DNA of 64,000 nt from an uncultured Christensenellaceae bacterium (GTDB lineage: Bacteria; Bacillota; Clostridia; Christensenellales; UBA3700), in the NCBI GenBank assembly GCA_944381325.1, contig CALWKS010000003.1:124001-188000 (forward strand), given 5' to 3'. Made by a program: the position numbers and the translations under genes. Positions 18,080-26,023 of the stretch are shown piece after piece. The notes under the pieces are model-generated. The model was given only the letters and a program-made list of their open reading frames with translations. It did no database searches and was not told where the DNA came from. How positions within the stretch are numbered: the first letter of the stretch is position 1; every line of letters starts with the position of its first letter.

Positions 18080-18788
18080 TGAAGAAAACTTCCTCCAGAC
18101 GCGCCTGCTGCTCGCCGTCTTCTCTCATATCCAGATCGCAGACCTGATTGCCGTGTTTTATAATAACCACCCTGTCGCAGAGCTTTGCGACAGACGTGAG
18201 ATTATGTGAAGAGAAAAGAATAGCGTTGCCTCTGTCGGCATATTCGCGCATAAACTTTTCGACCGATTTCATTGTCATGGGATCAAGACCCGTCATCGGC
18301 TCGTCAAGCACCCACAGACCCGGCGCGTGCATAAGAGATCCGATCATACATATCTTCTGTTTCATTCCGTGAGAATAAGAAGAAATAAGATCGTAAACCT
18401 TATCTCCCAACCCGAAAACTCTTTGCAATTCTTCGAGTCTCGGCTCACGCTGAGAGGTTTCAACCTTATAGATATCTGCAAGAAAAGCAAGATATTCAAG
18501 CCCTGTCATCTTAGAAAAAACAGCGTGATTGTCGGTAACGAAACCCATATTGCTTTTAGCCTTCAACGGGTGCTTCTTTACGTCGTATCCGCATATCTCT
18601 ATCGTACCTTCTTCAAAAGGAAGCATACCTTCGATGCACTTTATCGTAGTTGACTTTCCCGCGCCGTTATGACCGAGAATACCCACTATTTCTCCGGGAT
18701 TGCATTCAAGAGATATCCCGTCCACCGCCCAGGGTGCTTTGGGCGCATATTTTTTTCTTAATCCCTTTACAGAAAGTATCTTTTCCAT
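18069..18788 (-). CDS. ABC exporter ATP-binding subunit
   Basis: The 239-residue protein is a complete ABC ATPase of the ABC-2/CcmA type. Walker A is GHNGAGKST at residues 39-47. The signature region reads SYSHGMKQK at 137-145, a common variant of LSGGQ. Walker B with the catalytic Glu is LWVLDEP near 158-164, a D-loop GLDP follows, and the switch His lies in FSSHNL. It would power export or membrane-protein handling with the overlapping permease. It starts 10 bases after the 1458-residue lipoprotein gene and so is co-transcribed with it. Confidence 0.93.
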   Translation of the reverse strand: MEKILSVKGLRKKYAPKAPWAVDGISLECNPGEIVGILGHNGAGKSTTIKCIEGMLPFEEGTIEICGYDVKKHPLKAKSNMGFVTDNHAVFSKMTGLEYLAFLADIYKVETSQREPRLEELQRVFGLGDKVYDLISSYSHGMKQKICMIGSLMHAPGLWVLDEPMTGLDPMTMKSVEKFMREYADRGNAILFSSHNLTSVAKLCDRVVIIKHGNQVCDLDMREDGEQQARLEEVFFNEQ

Positions 18789-18797
18789 TTTTCTCCT

Positions 18798-21700
18798 TTA
18801 TAGCGAGGAATCCGCCGTGTACGTGCTTCCTGCCGAAATCTTTCCCTTTCCGTTTGCATTCACGAAATACGCAGAAGCGGTAGATGTAAAATATCTTCCT
18901 CTTACGCTTATTGACAATATCTTGTCTGCGTAATTTGAAAAATCCTCTTTGATAGTATTGCTTACAATCGCATTTGTATCAACATTTATAACGCCATTGT
19001 CTTCTATGACGAATGCGCCGGCAATCTTTGCGCCGTTATTAACGTTCAGCGTTCCGCGTATCGCAAAAACAGCCGGAGTCGTACCGTTGAAATCAAAGGC
19101 AACGGCATTGTAGAAATAATTGCTTGCCGCGGAATACGGATAAGTCATTGCGTTTCCGCCGTCCTGCCAGCCGTCATATATGACCGTACCTTCGTATTTG
19201 TCTGAAGTCTTGTCGTACGTTACGTCTTCGACTGAAGAATAAACGAAGATATCAGCATTAACGTTAAGCGTAGCTCCTTCTTCAACTGTAAACGAAGCTC
19301 CCGGCAAAAGTTTTACTCCTGCACTGACCGTTCCTGTAAAGCCGCTTTTCAGTGTAAAGTCAAAGTAGCCGGGAAGCGGGACCTGCTTTCCTGCAGTAGA
19401 CATTTCCTGATCACCGAAAATTGTTTCCAGCTTTATAGACATATTGTTAAAATTGACAGTCCCGTATATAGAGAAATCTACCACTCCGTTTTCAGAGTTG
19501 TAAGACTTAACGACATATCCGTCTTTAAGCTGTATAAACTCACTCGACGTAGCGCCCATAAATTTTACGTCCGAAACGATCTCTTCTCCGCTTGCACCGA
19601 CGGCAGCCTTTGCAAAGTAATTCGTTCCGCTGTAAATGAACATATCTGTCATAATATTATTGAGCGTATACTGATTTATAGGGAATACCGTTTTATTGAT
19701 TGAGTTGGTAATATTTCCGCCTTTGTATCCGATTGCGATCATAGGCTCGTAAAGGCTGCCTCCCTTCACGCTGACTCTTCCTTCTCCCTGCGTATAGCCA
19801 AGGCACTCAAACGTTCCTTCCGATACGAATTCCGCACCTGAAGCAATATCCAGAAGGCCGTAATTCCCAATGGTATTTCCTGTAGGCTGCCCTGTAGCTA
19901 CGCTTCTTGCCGCAGAAACGAAAACGTACCCCTGAGACGTAAACGTTATGCCTTCAGGAATAAACAGAGTCGCATATGCGCTGTTCCTCGTAACGCCGCC
20001 AACTACTTCGCTGTAATCGAAAGCGCTCGTGCTGTGAGCCTCACTGTACGGAACGAGCAGATTTTCACCTGAAGACAAATTGTAATAAGAAGCGTCTGGA
20101 TACATCTCGGCTGCTATATCCGAAGCCGCAAAAGAAGTGTCGTAAGCGACAACAATATAAATCTTGCTTTCCTGATTGAGTTTAAGCGCGTCTTCTATCG
20201 TATAATAAATGCCGTTGTAAAGCACCGTGGGCACTTTGACGATAACGCACTTGTCTTCAGCTGTATACCAACCGTTTTCTTCAAGAGACAACGTTATTCT
20301 GTAAGTCGAGCCTACTTCAAAAGTTGTCATATCTGCCTTTACGCTGAGCGTCAGACCTACCGTCGAAGGATCAAAACTCTGAGCGTTCTTTTCAAACGAA
20401 TACTGAGGAATGTATTCCGTACCGTAAGCGATAGTTGAATTCTCTGCAACTATGCTGAGCGGAGTTTTTTCTCCCGTTAAGGTAACGGTCGTTCTGATTT
20501 CGTTGTAATTTCTGCTGTCAGCACAATAATAAGCGTCAACCTTCTGTTCTCCGACATATATCTGCGTCGAATCAGCGTCATACCATCTGAAATGTTCTGG
20601 TGCGTCCACGTCTTTAAGAGTTTTGCCGGGTTCAGCAAAAGCTCTGCATGAAACCTCGGGTATTTCTTCTACTCTGTAATCCGCTTTGTTTACCGTAACT
20701 TCAAAAGTAGCGCTCGTTTCTTTGTAGTTCTCTGTCTGAGCAGCAACTGCGGTTATCGTAAGTTTTCCGTTTTCAGGCACGTCTTTGAACGTGTTATCGA
20801 TATAACTTATCGATGCGTTTTCATAAAGGGCAACAGCGCCGCCGACAGTCTGTTCAGTGCCGCTATATGTGTATTCTGAAACTCCTGAAAAATCTATCTT
20901 ATTGGAAATGCGGTTTATCGTGATCCTGTATGAAGACTCTACAACAGTTTTTCCATCAGAATTCAATACTCTGAACTCTACCGTATATTCTCCTGCTTTC
21001 ACGAAAGTCGGAAGATCAGAAGTGTATCGTCCTTCTTCTGAGAGGTACTCTGCGGTATAACCTTCTCCGGCGATTTCGACGCCTGCGCCCTGAGGCTGTC
21101 CGTTGTAATCGTAAACGTAGTTCTGCACGTTAAGATCCACTTCGGCAGCTCCTACAGACAGAGTAAAATCGTACAGTACGTTAAAACTGCCCGTGCAGTC
21201 TTCTCCGTCCGAGTTCATTATCACAAGGTTGCTGATCCACTCAAAGTCCTGCGTAAGAGCATTTCCCGTCAGGACATACTCTCCGCTAACGTTCGTAGTA
21301 GCGGCAATAGCGCCTTTTACAGTAAATCCGTCAGGAAGTCCCGTTACGAATTTTGCCGCGTCCCCGCTCCACATTTCCTGATTGTAACGGTTGTCCTTTA
21401 AAGCATAGCCTTCAAATCCGACCGTATACCCGTTCACTGTAAATGTAACGGGGTTGTCTTTTGTCGTAAGGATCTCTACGTTATAATTCGCGCTTTCACC
21501 GTGATTTACGGCATAAACGGTATATTTTCCTGCAGAAGCGCCCTTTTCGTAATCGCTTACGAATGTTATTTCACAAAGAGATTCCGTTCCGTCGCCGTTG
21601 ACAAGTCCGTCTGCCTTATAGCTGAATGACGGCATCGGATCGAGATAAACGATATCTTCAACTCTGTCTACAGAAACGTAAACAGTTTTCTTTTCAACCG

Positions 21701-23174
21701 TAAGCTTTCCGCTTGCGTATTCTATCTGATAATTTTTTACTTTTTCGCCGCTGAGTCCGTTTTCAAAAAGAATCGTGTATTCGCCTGCGTTTTTCTCTTT
21801 CGAAGGATATGCGCAAGAAAGTACGGGCTCGCCGAGATCGTCATCTTTAAACACGCCCTGCATGCTGTAGCTTGAAGGAGCAAAAGATTCTCCGTAAACA
21901 ACTATAGCGTCGTCTGCTTTTACCGTCAGAGGTCTTTTGTTTACTTTGAGGATCGTGCTCTTATATGCGATATTGTAGTTGTCAGACTCAGCTCCGTATG
22001 CGTTGACAAAATATTCGCCGACATCCGCACCCGGAACGTAAGTTGTACTTACCGAAACAGGAGTTTTAAGCGCATTCTCGTCATCGTCTCCGACAAAACC
22101 GCTGTAAGAGAATTGAGGAACGTATTCTTCGCCGTAAACAATACTGTCATCTTTCACAGAAACCGACAGATCTGCCTTTTCAACTGTAAGAACTTTGCTC
22201 TCAGAAGGAACGGACGACTTAAGTCCTTTGTATTCCGCCTTGATGACCGCCTGCACGGTATATCTTCCCGCAGGTTTGTTCAGCTGAAGTTCTGCCTTAC
22301 CTTGATTGTCTACAGCAATTCCGTTCACGAGCCAGGACACAGTATAGACTATCGCGTCGTATCTTTCAAAAGACACGCTTATGTCTGCCGTTTCTCCGTA
22401 TGTTATCGAAGCGGACTCAATTATCAAATTTACTCCCCTTGCGACGTCGACGCTCCACTTAGCGTCAAAAGCGAGATCTTTATCGGGTACCGTATTGTAG
22501 ACCTCTTTATCCTCGCTTTCCCAACCCGAGAAAGTCAATCCTTCTATAACCTCTACGTCCGGATATATTTCTGAAAGAGGATCTCCGTATTCAACTTCAA
22601 CTGTTTTTACTACTTCGCCGAACGATCTGAACGTAACAGTATGCGAGTTCTTTTTGTATACGGCATTGACGACAAGATTTTCTCTGACATCTTCAAAAGA
22701 CTTATCCCAACCGGTAAAACTGTATCCTTCCACCTCAGGCGCCGCAGGTGCCTTTGCAGCTTCTCCTTCTTTTACCACCTGCGAATATTTGCCGTCAACG
22801 GCAAGATAGTTGCCGTAAAAATCCTTGAACGTAACCGTAAAAGAATCTGAAACCTCTGTAAAAACCGCATAGAGATTTGCCTCCGACTTAGGGTAATTAT
22901 CCTTGGTCAGAACCGTTCCGTCTTCGTATTGCCAGTGAGAAAAAACAAAACTGCCTTCTTCTCCGCTCTTTGTCGGTGCGGAAGGCATGGACTGAGAAAA
23001 GTCAAAATTTTCAGAATTGACTTCAAGCGTATAAAAAAGCTGTCCTTCGCTGTAGAAATTTACTTTATAATTCTGAAACGTACCGTCCGAAACCGAACCG
23101 TCGCACGCAACCGCACACAATGATACAATGATCAGAAGTGCGGCAACAGTAAACAACCATCTCTTTCTCTCCAT
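18798..23174 (-). CDS. Giant lipoprotein with InlB-type and MBG-like repeats
   Basis: This 1458-residue surface protein starts with a lipoprotein signal whose lipobox is AVAC (Cys24). Three Listeria-Bacteroides (InlB B-type) repeats follow at about 36-107, 112-176 and 179-240; each has a hydrophobic strand like YKVNFYSEG or HTVTFRSFG and a GW or HW motif. From about 240 to 960 there are MBG/YDG-like beta-sandwich modules marked by VYGE or AYGT after a short strand (SIVYGEEYVPQFSYSG, AIVVYGESF, STIAYGTEYIPQYSF). The last 400 residues resemble a beta-solenoid (NVSGEYV, GTLNVNNGAKI, GVINVDTNAIV). No enzyme motif is seen. It heads the ABC exporter operon with a GAGGGG site. Adhesion or glycan binding is a reasonable but untested guess. 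Confidence 0.85.
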   Translation of the reverse strand: MERKRWLFTVAALLIIVSLCAVACDGSVSDGTFQNYKVNFYSEGQLFYTLEVNSENFDFSQSMPSAPTKSGEEGSFVFSHWQYEDGTVLTKDNYPKSEANLYAVFTEVSDSFTVTFKDFYGNYLAVDGKYSQVVKEGEAAKAPAAPEVEGYSFTGWDKSFEDVRENLVVNAVYKKNSHTVTFRSFGEVVKTVEVEYGDPLSEIYPDVEVIEGLTFSGWESEDKEVYNTVPDKDLAFDAKWSVDVARGVNLIIESASITYGETADISVSFERYDAIVYTVSWLVNGIAVDNQGKAELQLNKPAGRYTVQAVIKAEYKGLKSSVPSESKVLTVEKADLSVSVKDDSIVYGEEYVPQFSYSGFVGDDDENALKTPVSVSTTYVPGADVGEYFVNAYGAESDNYNIAYKSTILKVNKRPLTVKADDAIVVYGESFAPSSYSMQGVFKDDDLGEPVLSCAYPSKEKNAGEYTILFENGLSGEKVKNYQIEYASGKLTVEKKTVYVSVDRVEDIVYLDPMPSFSYKADGLVNGDGTESLCEITFVSDYEKGASAGKYTVYAVNHGESANYNVEILTTKDNPVTFTVNGYTVGFEGYALKDNRYNQEMWSGDAAKFVTGLPDGFTVKGAIAATTNVSGEYVLTGNALTQDFEWISNLVIMNSDGEDCTGSFNVLYDFTLSVGAAEVDLNVQNYVYDYNGQPQGAGVEIAGEGYTAEYLSEEGRYTSDLPTFVKAGEYTVEFRVLNSDGKTVVESSYRITINRISNKIDFSGVSEYTYSGTEQTVGGAVALYENASISYIDNTFKDVPENGKLTITAVAAQTENYKETSATFEVTVNKADYRVEEIPEVSCRAFAEPGKTLKDVDAPEHFRWYDADSTQIYVGEQKVDAYYCADSRNYNEIRTTVTLTGEKTPLSIVAENSTIAYGTEYIPQYSFEKNAQSFDPSTVGLTLSVKADMTTFEVGSTYRITLSLEENGWYTAEDKCVIVKVPTVLYNGIYYTIEDALKLNQESKIYIVVAYDTSFAASDIAAEMYPDASYYNLSSGENLLVPYSEAHSTSAFDYSEVVGGVTRNSAYATLFIPEGITFTSQGYVFVSAARSVATGQPTGNTIGNYGLLDIASGAEFVSEGTFECLGYTQGEGRVSVKGGSLYEPMIAIGYKGGNITNSINKTVFPINQYTLNNIMTDMFIYSGTNYFAKAAVGASGEEIVSDVKFMGATSSEFIQLKDGYVVKSYNSENGVVDFSIYGTVNFNNMSIKLETIFGDQEMSTAGKQVPLPGYFDFTLKSGFTGTVSAGVKLLPGASFTVEEGATLNVNADIFVYSSVEDVTYDKTSDKYEGTVIYDGWQDGGNAMTYPYSAASNYFYNAVAFDFNGTTPAVFAIRGTLNVNNGAKIAGAFVIEDNGVINVDTNAIVSNTIKEDFSNYADKILSISVRGRYFTSTASAYFVNANGKGKISAGSTYTADSSL

Positions 23175-23325
23175 TTTTATTACCCCTCAATATTGTTTAC
23201 CTTATCTTACTTTATATTTAATTGTGAATATAATTATTATAGAAATAATTCCATATCTCAAACGTTTTTTATCCCTAATAAATCACACCTGTATCAAACC
23301 CCTTTATAGAATTGCGTTTACAAAG

Positions 23326-23361
23326 GATAAAAGCGGCGCTTTGCATAGCTCTGCGCCGCTT
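23326..23361 (-). terminator. Terminator of PI-PLC-like gene
   Basis: A 9-bp GC-rich stem (AAGCGGCGC with GCGCCGCTT) is followed on the minus strand by TTTTATCC. It begins directly after the stop codon of the PI-PLC-like gene. Confidence 0.75.
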
Positions 23362-23368
23362 GACTGTT

Positions 23369-24415
23369 TTATTTTGCATAAGAACAAGCCGACTTGTATT
23401 CTTCGAGTTTTTCGGCTTTGACCACACCCTTATCGACGTTGAGCGCAAGTATCGTATGAACGGCGTCCTTTGACGTAACACTGCAATCGGCGACGTCGTC
23501 GGCAACAAAGTCTTTCATAACGATATTTATGTTGGCAAGTTTACCAGCGTCATTTATCACGGTATCTTTGAGATAATTATCGAGCACCGGACGGATAAGC
23601 GCTTCTCTTCCTTCAAGAGGAGAACCTGTCAGCTGAGACTGAAGCACAAAGAACACACCGTCTTTTCTCGCTTCGAAATAATTCTGCCACTGTGCCTTAA
23701 GTCTTTCAGCGTCTCCGCCATGTTCATTGCCTGCGTAATCCGACTGAAGGAACTCGCTTCTCTCGAAAAGGAAAGAATTCTTATCACAGATATCGCTTGA
23801 AGTGTCTTTATATATGATGATAATGTTTTTTCCGAGGCTCCTCATTTCCCCGAAAGTTAATTCCGAAGGATCCTGACAATCATCTTTAGTAAGGACCTTA
23901 TTCATATCGAGCGTGCTCTTTACAAGCTCGATCAACCCGTCTTCGTTCTTCGGCCACGTATGCTGAAAGTCCATGATCACAACTTCCTGATCGTTTCTTT
24001 CAACAAAAGCCTTTATCGCTTTGAGACTCAGCTCAACGTTCTGTCCGCAGGCGTTGGCAAAATACGGCATGCCGCTATTGGCATGTATAAACACGTATTC
24101 ACCGGTCTGCGGATGAACAGAAGCACGGAAGTCGAAATATCTGACGCCTGCGTAAAGTTGCTGTTCAATAGTGCTGTGCTGCGTTTCCCACGATGTGTCA
24201 GAGCCGTAAGTTCCTGCGTCGTGAGATCCGACGATAGCTGTTTTGCTTACGAGTGCTTCGCCGGAAATATAGCTCATCCATGATTCTTCAAACGTTCTTT
24301 CGTCTTTCACGTCATTGTCTCCGTTGCATGCGATAAGCGCTGCGCAAAGCGCAGAGATCACACATATCGCCGCAAATATTTTTATCAGCTTACTCTTTAA
24401 AATTTTAGTATCCAT
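23369..24415 (-). CDS. PI-PLC-like phosphodiesterase lipoprotein
   Basis: The 348-residue product has a lipoprotein signal with lipobox LIAC, so it acts outside the membrane. The mature part is a phosphatidylinositol-specific phospholipase C X-type barrel. The first catalytic His lies in VGSHDAGTYG, the Arg in YFDFRAS, and the second His in VFIHANSG. EVVIMDFQH adds a typical strand. Bacterial members cleave phosphatidylinositol or related glycolipids by a cyclic-phosphate mechanism; the actual substrate here is not known. I chose the ATG at 24415 because GGAGG lies nine bases upstream; ten extra codons to 24445 have no such site. It has its own promoter (24436-24464) and terminator, so it is monocistronic. 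Confidence 0.85.
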   Translation of the reverse strand: MDTKILKSKLIKIFAAICVISALCAALIACNGDNDVKDERTFEESWMSYISGEALVSKTAIVGSHDAGTYGSDTSWETQHSTIEQQLYAGVRYFDFRASVHPQTGEYVFIHANSGMPYFANACGQNVELSLKAIKAFVERNDQEVVIMDFQHTWPKNEDGLIELVKSTLDMNKVLTKDDCQDPSELTFGEMRSLGKNIIIIYKDTSSDICDKNSFLFERSEFLQSDYAGNEHGGDAERLKAQWQNYFEARKDGVFFVLQSQLTGSPLEGREALIRPVLDNYLKDTVINDAGKLANINIVMKDFVADDVADCSVTSKDAVHTILALNVDKGVVKAEKLEEYKSACSYAK

Positions 24416-24435
24416 AATAACAATCCTCCGCAGAT

Positions 24436-24464
24436 ATAATATCATAAAACCGTCGGTTTGACAA
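24436..24464 (-). promoter_or_regulatory. Promoter of PI-PLC-like gene
   Basis: TTGTCA and TATTAT are separated by 17 bases on the minus strand, about 20 bases upstream of the start codon at 24415. Confidence 0.65.
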
Positions 24465-24521
24465 CATTTTTATGTTATTATTTCTGTTGGGAATGTTTTC
24501 GCTGTTTTCTGCTTCCCTTAC

Positions 24522-25787
24522 TTATTCTTTTTTCTCGTCAACGCTGCATTCGTTTACGGCTTCAGCTAGCTCGGTTTGTCGCTGATCTTTACAATCCTGT
24601 TTTTCTTCTCTGAATACCTTCGTTTTCCTGACAATCAGATCTATTGCCAGAGCGCCCAGAGGCGCGGTTATGATAATTGCCATAACGGCTACGGCAAGCA
24701 CCGTATGCCCGCAGGCAAGTCCCATAGCGAGAGGAAGACCTCCTATAGCCGCCTGCACGGTTGCCTTGGGCATATACGCCACAGTGCAGAAAAGTCTCTC
24801 TTTGATATTGAGCTTTGTCTTTATCAGACAGCAAAGAACTCCCACTGCCCTGAATGCCAGACCGCAGACAAGAAGCAGTATTATCCAGCCTGCCGATTTT
24901 GCCGCATAAGCTATATCCACACTTGCGCCAACGAGCACGAACAGCATTATCTCCGCCGCGATCCAGAGTTTTGAAAACTTGACTGAAAGCCTGACCGCCG
25001 CAACTTCACGCTTTTTGCGGAACGCCATGCCGAACCCAAGCACAGCCAATATCCCCGAAAACGGAACAACATCTCCTATAAGCTGTTCTGCCGCAACGGC
25101 AAAAAAAGAAAAACACAATATCAGAAGTACCTTGAGAGAATCGCGCATATGAGCCTTTGCGCACAGCATACCGAACAACCAGCCCGTCAACAAGCCTATC
25201 CCTGCGCCGAGGATTATCGAAACAGGTATTCTTGCAAAGCTCCATGCAGATACTGTGTCCCCCGCCGCGATTGAAGAAAACGCCGTAAATAGCACGATAA
25301 CAAAAACGTCGTCGACCGAAGCCCCTGCCATGATCATCTGCGGAATCCCCTTTTTTACGCCCAGTCCTTTTTCCTGCATCATAAGCATTCTGGGTACTAT
25401 TACCGCAGGATAAACGGCGGCAACCACCGTACCGATAATGGCTGCTTCGATATATGTAACACCAAGAAACATAGGCGCAAAGATGACCATAGCGCAAATC
25501 TCGAAGCACGCGGGCACAAAACACATAAGCGCAGCAGGTCTGCCTATCTTCTTGAGATCCGCTATATCGAGCGAAAGCCCTGCTCTCAAGACTATGATAA
25601 TGAGCGCTATCTGTCTGAGATCTGACGAAATGTCAAGCAAAGAAGAGTCTATAAGATTTAGCGCGTAAGGTCCCAATATCATTCCTGCCGCGATCATACC
25701 GATAAGCGGAGGAAGTCTGAGCAGCTTTGCAACCCAAGACAAAAGAAGTCCCAGAGAAAATATAAGAGCGATACTGAGTAAAAACAT
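24522..25787 (-). CDS. Cation/proton antiporter (CPA family)
   Basis: The 421-residue integral membrane protein has about twelve hydrophobic spans and the CPA hallmark pair of aspartates, D159 and D160 in AGASVDDVFVIV, in the middle of the membrane core. LPPLIGMIAAGMILGP at the N-terminus is typical of Na+/H+ and K+/H+ exchangers. It should exchange Na+, K+ or Li+ for protons to control cell pH and ion content; the ion cannot be read. I chose the ATG at 25787, which has GGGAGG five bases upstream and begins directly with a membrane span. A 42-codon longer frame to 25913 runs through the structured leader and is unlikely. Control by the leader at 25801-25919 is predicted. Confidence 0.9.
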   Translation of the reverse strand: MFLLSIALIFSLGLLLSWVAKLLRLPPLIGMIAAGMILGPYALNLIDSSLLDISSDLRQIALIIIVLRAGLSLDIADLKKIGRPAALMCFVPACFEICAMVIFAPMFLGVTYIEAAIIGTVVAAVYPAVIVPRMLMMQEKGLGVKKGIPQMIMAGASVDDVFVIVLFTAFSSIAAGDTVSAWSFARIPVSIILGAGIGLLTGWLFGMLCAKAHMRDSLKVLLILCFSFFAVAAEQLIGDVVPFSGILAVLGFGMAFRKKREVAAVRLSVKFSKLWIAAEIMLFVLVGASVDIAYAAKSAGWIILLLVCGLAFRAVGVLCCLIKTKLNIKERLFCTVAYMPKATVQAAIGGLPLAMGLACGHTVLAVAVMAIIITAPLGALAIDLIVRKTKVFREEKQDCKDQRQTELAEAVNECSVDEKKE

Positions 25788-25800
25788 ATTTGCCTCCCGT

Positions 25801-25919
25801 AAAAAAATCGCTGACAACTCCGCAGTCTGCGCGAGCGTCGGCGTAACTCTCGCACAAAAGCAGAAGTCATCAGCATAAAAGCGGTTCGGGCAAACGCCCC
25901 GGGAGGACTTCATCCCCGT
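25801..25919 (-). promoter_or_regulatory. Riboswitch-like leader of the antiporter gene
   Basis: The leader runs on the minus strand from a promoter at 25935-25963 to the antiporter start. GAAGTC (25906-25911) pairs perfectly with GACTTC (25863-25868) to close a 49-base domain containing a GGGC-GTTT-GCCC hairpin. The same GACTTC belongs to a second, mutually exclusive helix: 13 bases at 25863-25875 pair with 13 bases at 25809-25821 (four are G-U pairs), directly before seven U residues. That is the layout of an aptamer helix competing with a terminator. Ion-sensing leaders such as the DUF1646 (Na+-I) and nhaA (Li+) classes precede genes like this, but I cannot assign a class from sequence alone. 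Confidence 0.65.
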
Positions 25920-25934
25920 TTATATTCGCTGTAT

Positions 25935-25963
25935 ATTTTAGTCTTAAGAATTTGTTTTATCAA
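25935..25963 (-). promoter_or_regulatory. Promoter of antiporter leader
   Basis: TTGATA and TAAAAT are separated by 17 bases on the minus strand. Transcription would start near 25928, immediately before the structured leader, giving about 140 bases of untranslated RNA. Confidence 0.65.
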
Positions 25964-26023
25964 CAAAAATACACACGATTGCAGACTTTATAATATTAAA
26001 AATAATTTCCATGCCCGTGTAGT

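Noticed and set aside
25788..25913. A 42-residue N-terminal extension of the antiporter.
   Set aside because: The stretch encodes the structured leader, has no hydrophobic or family-like sequence, and the ATG at 25787 has a strong ribosome site.
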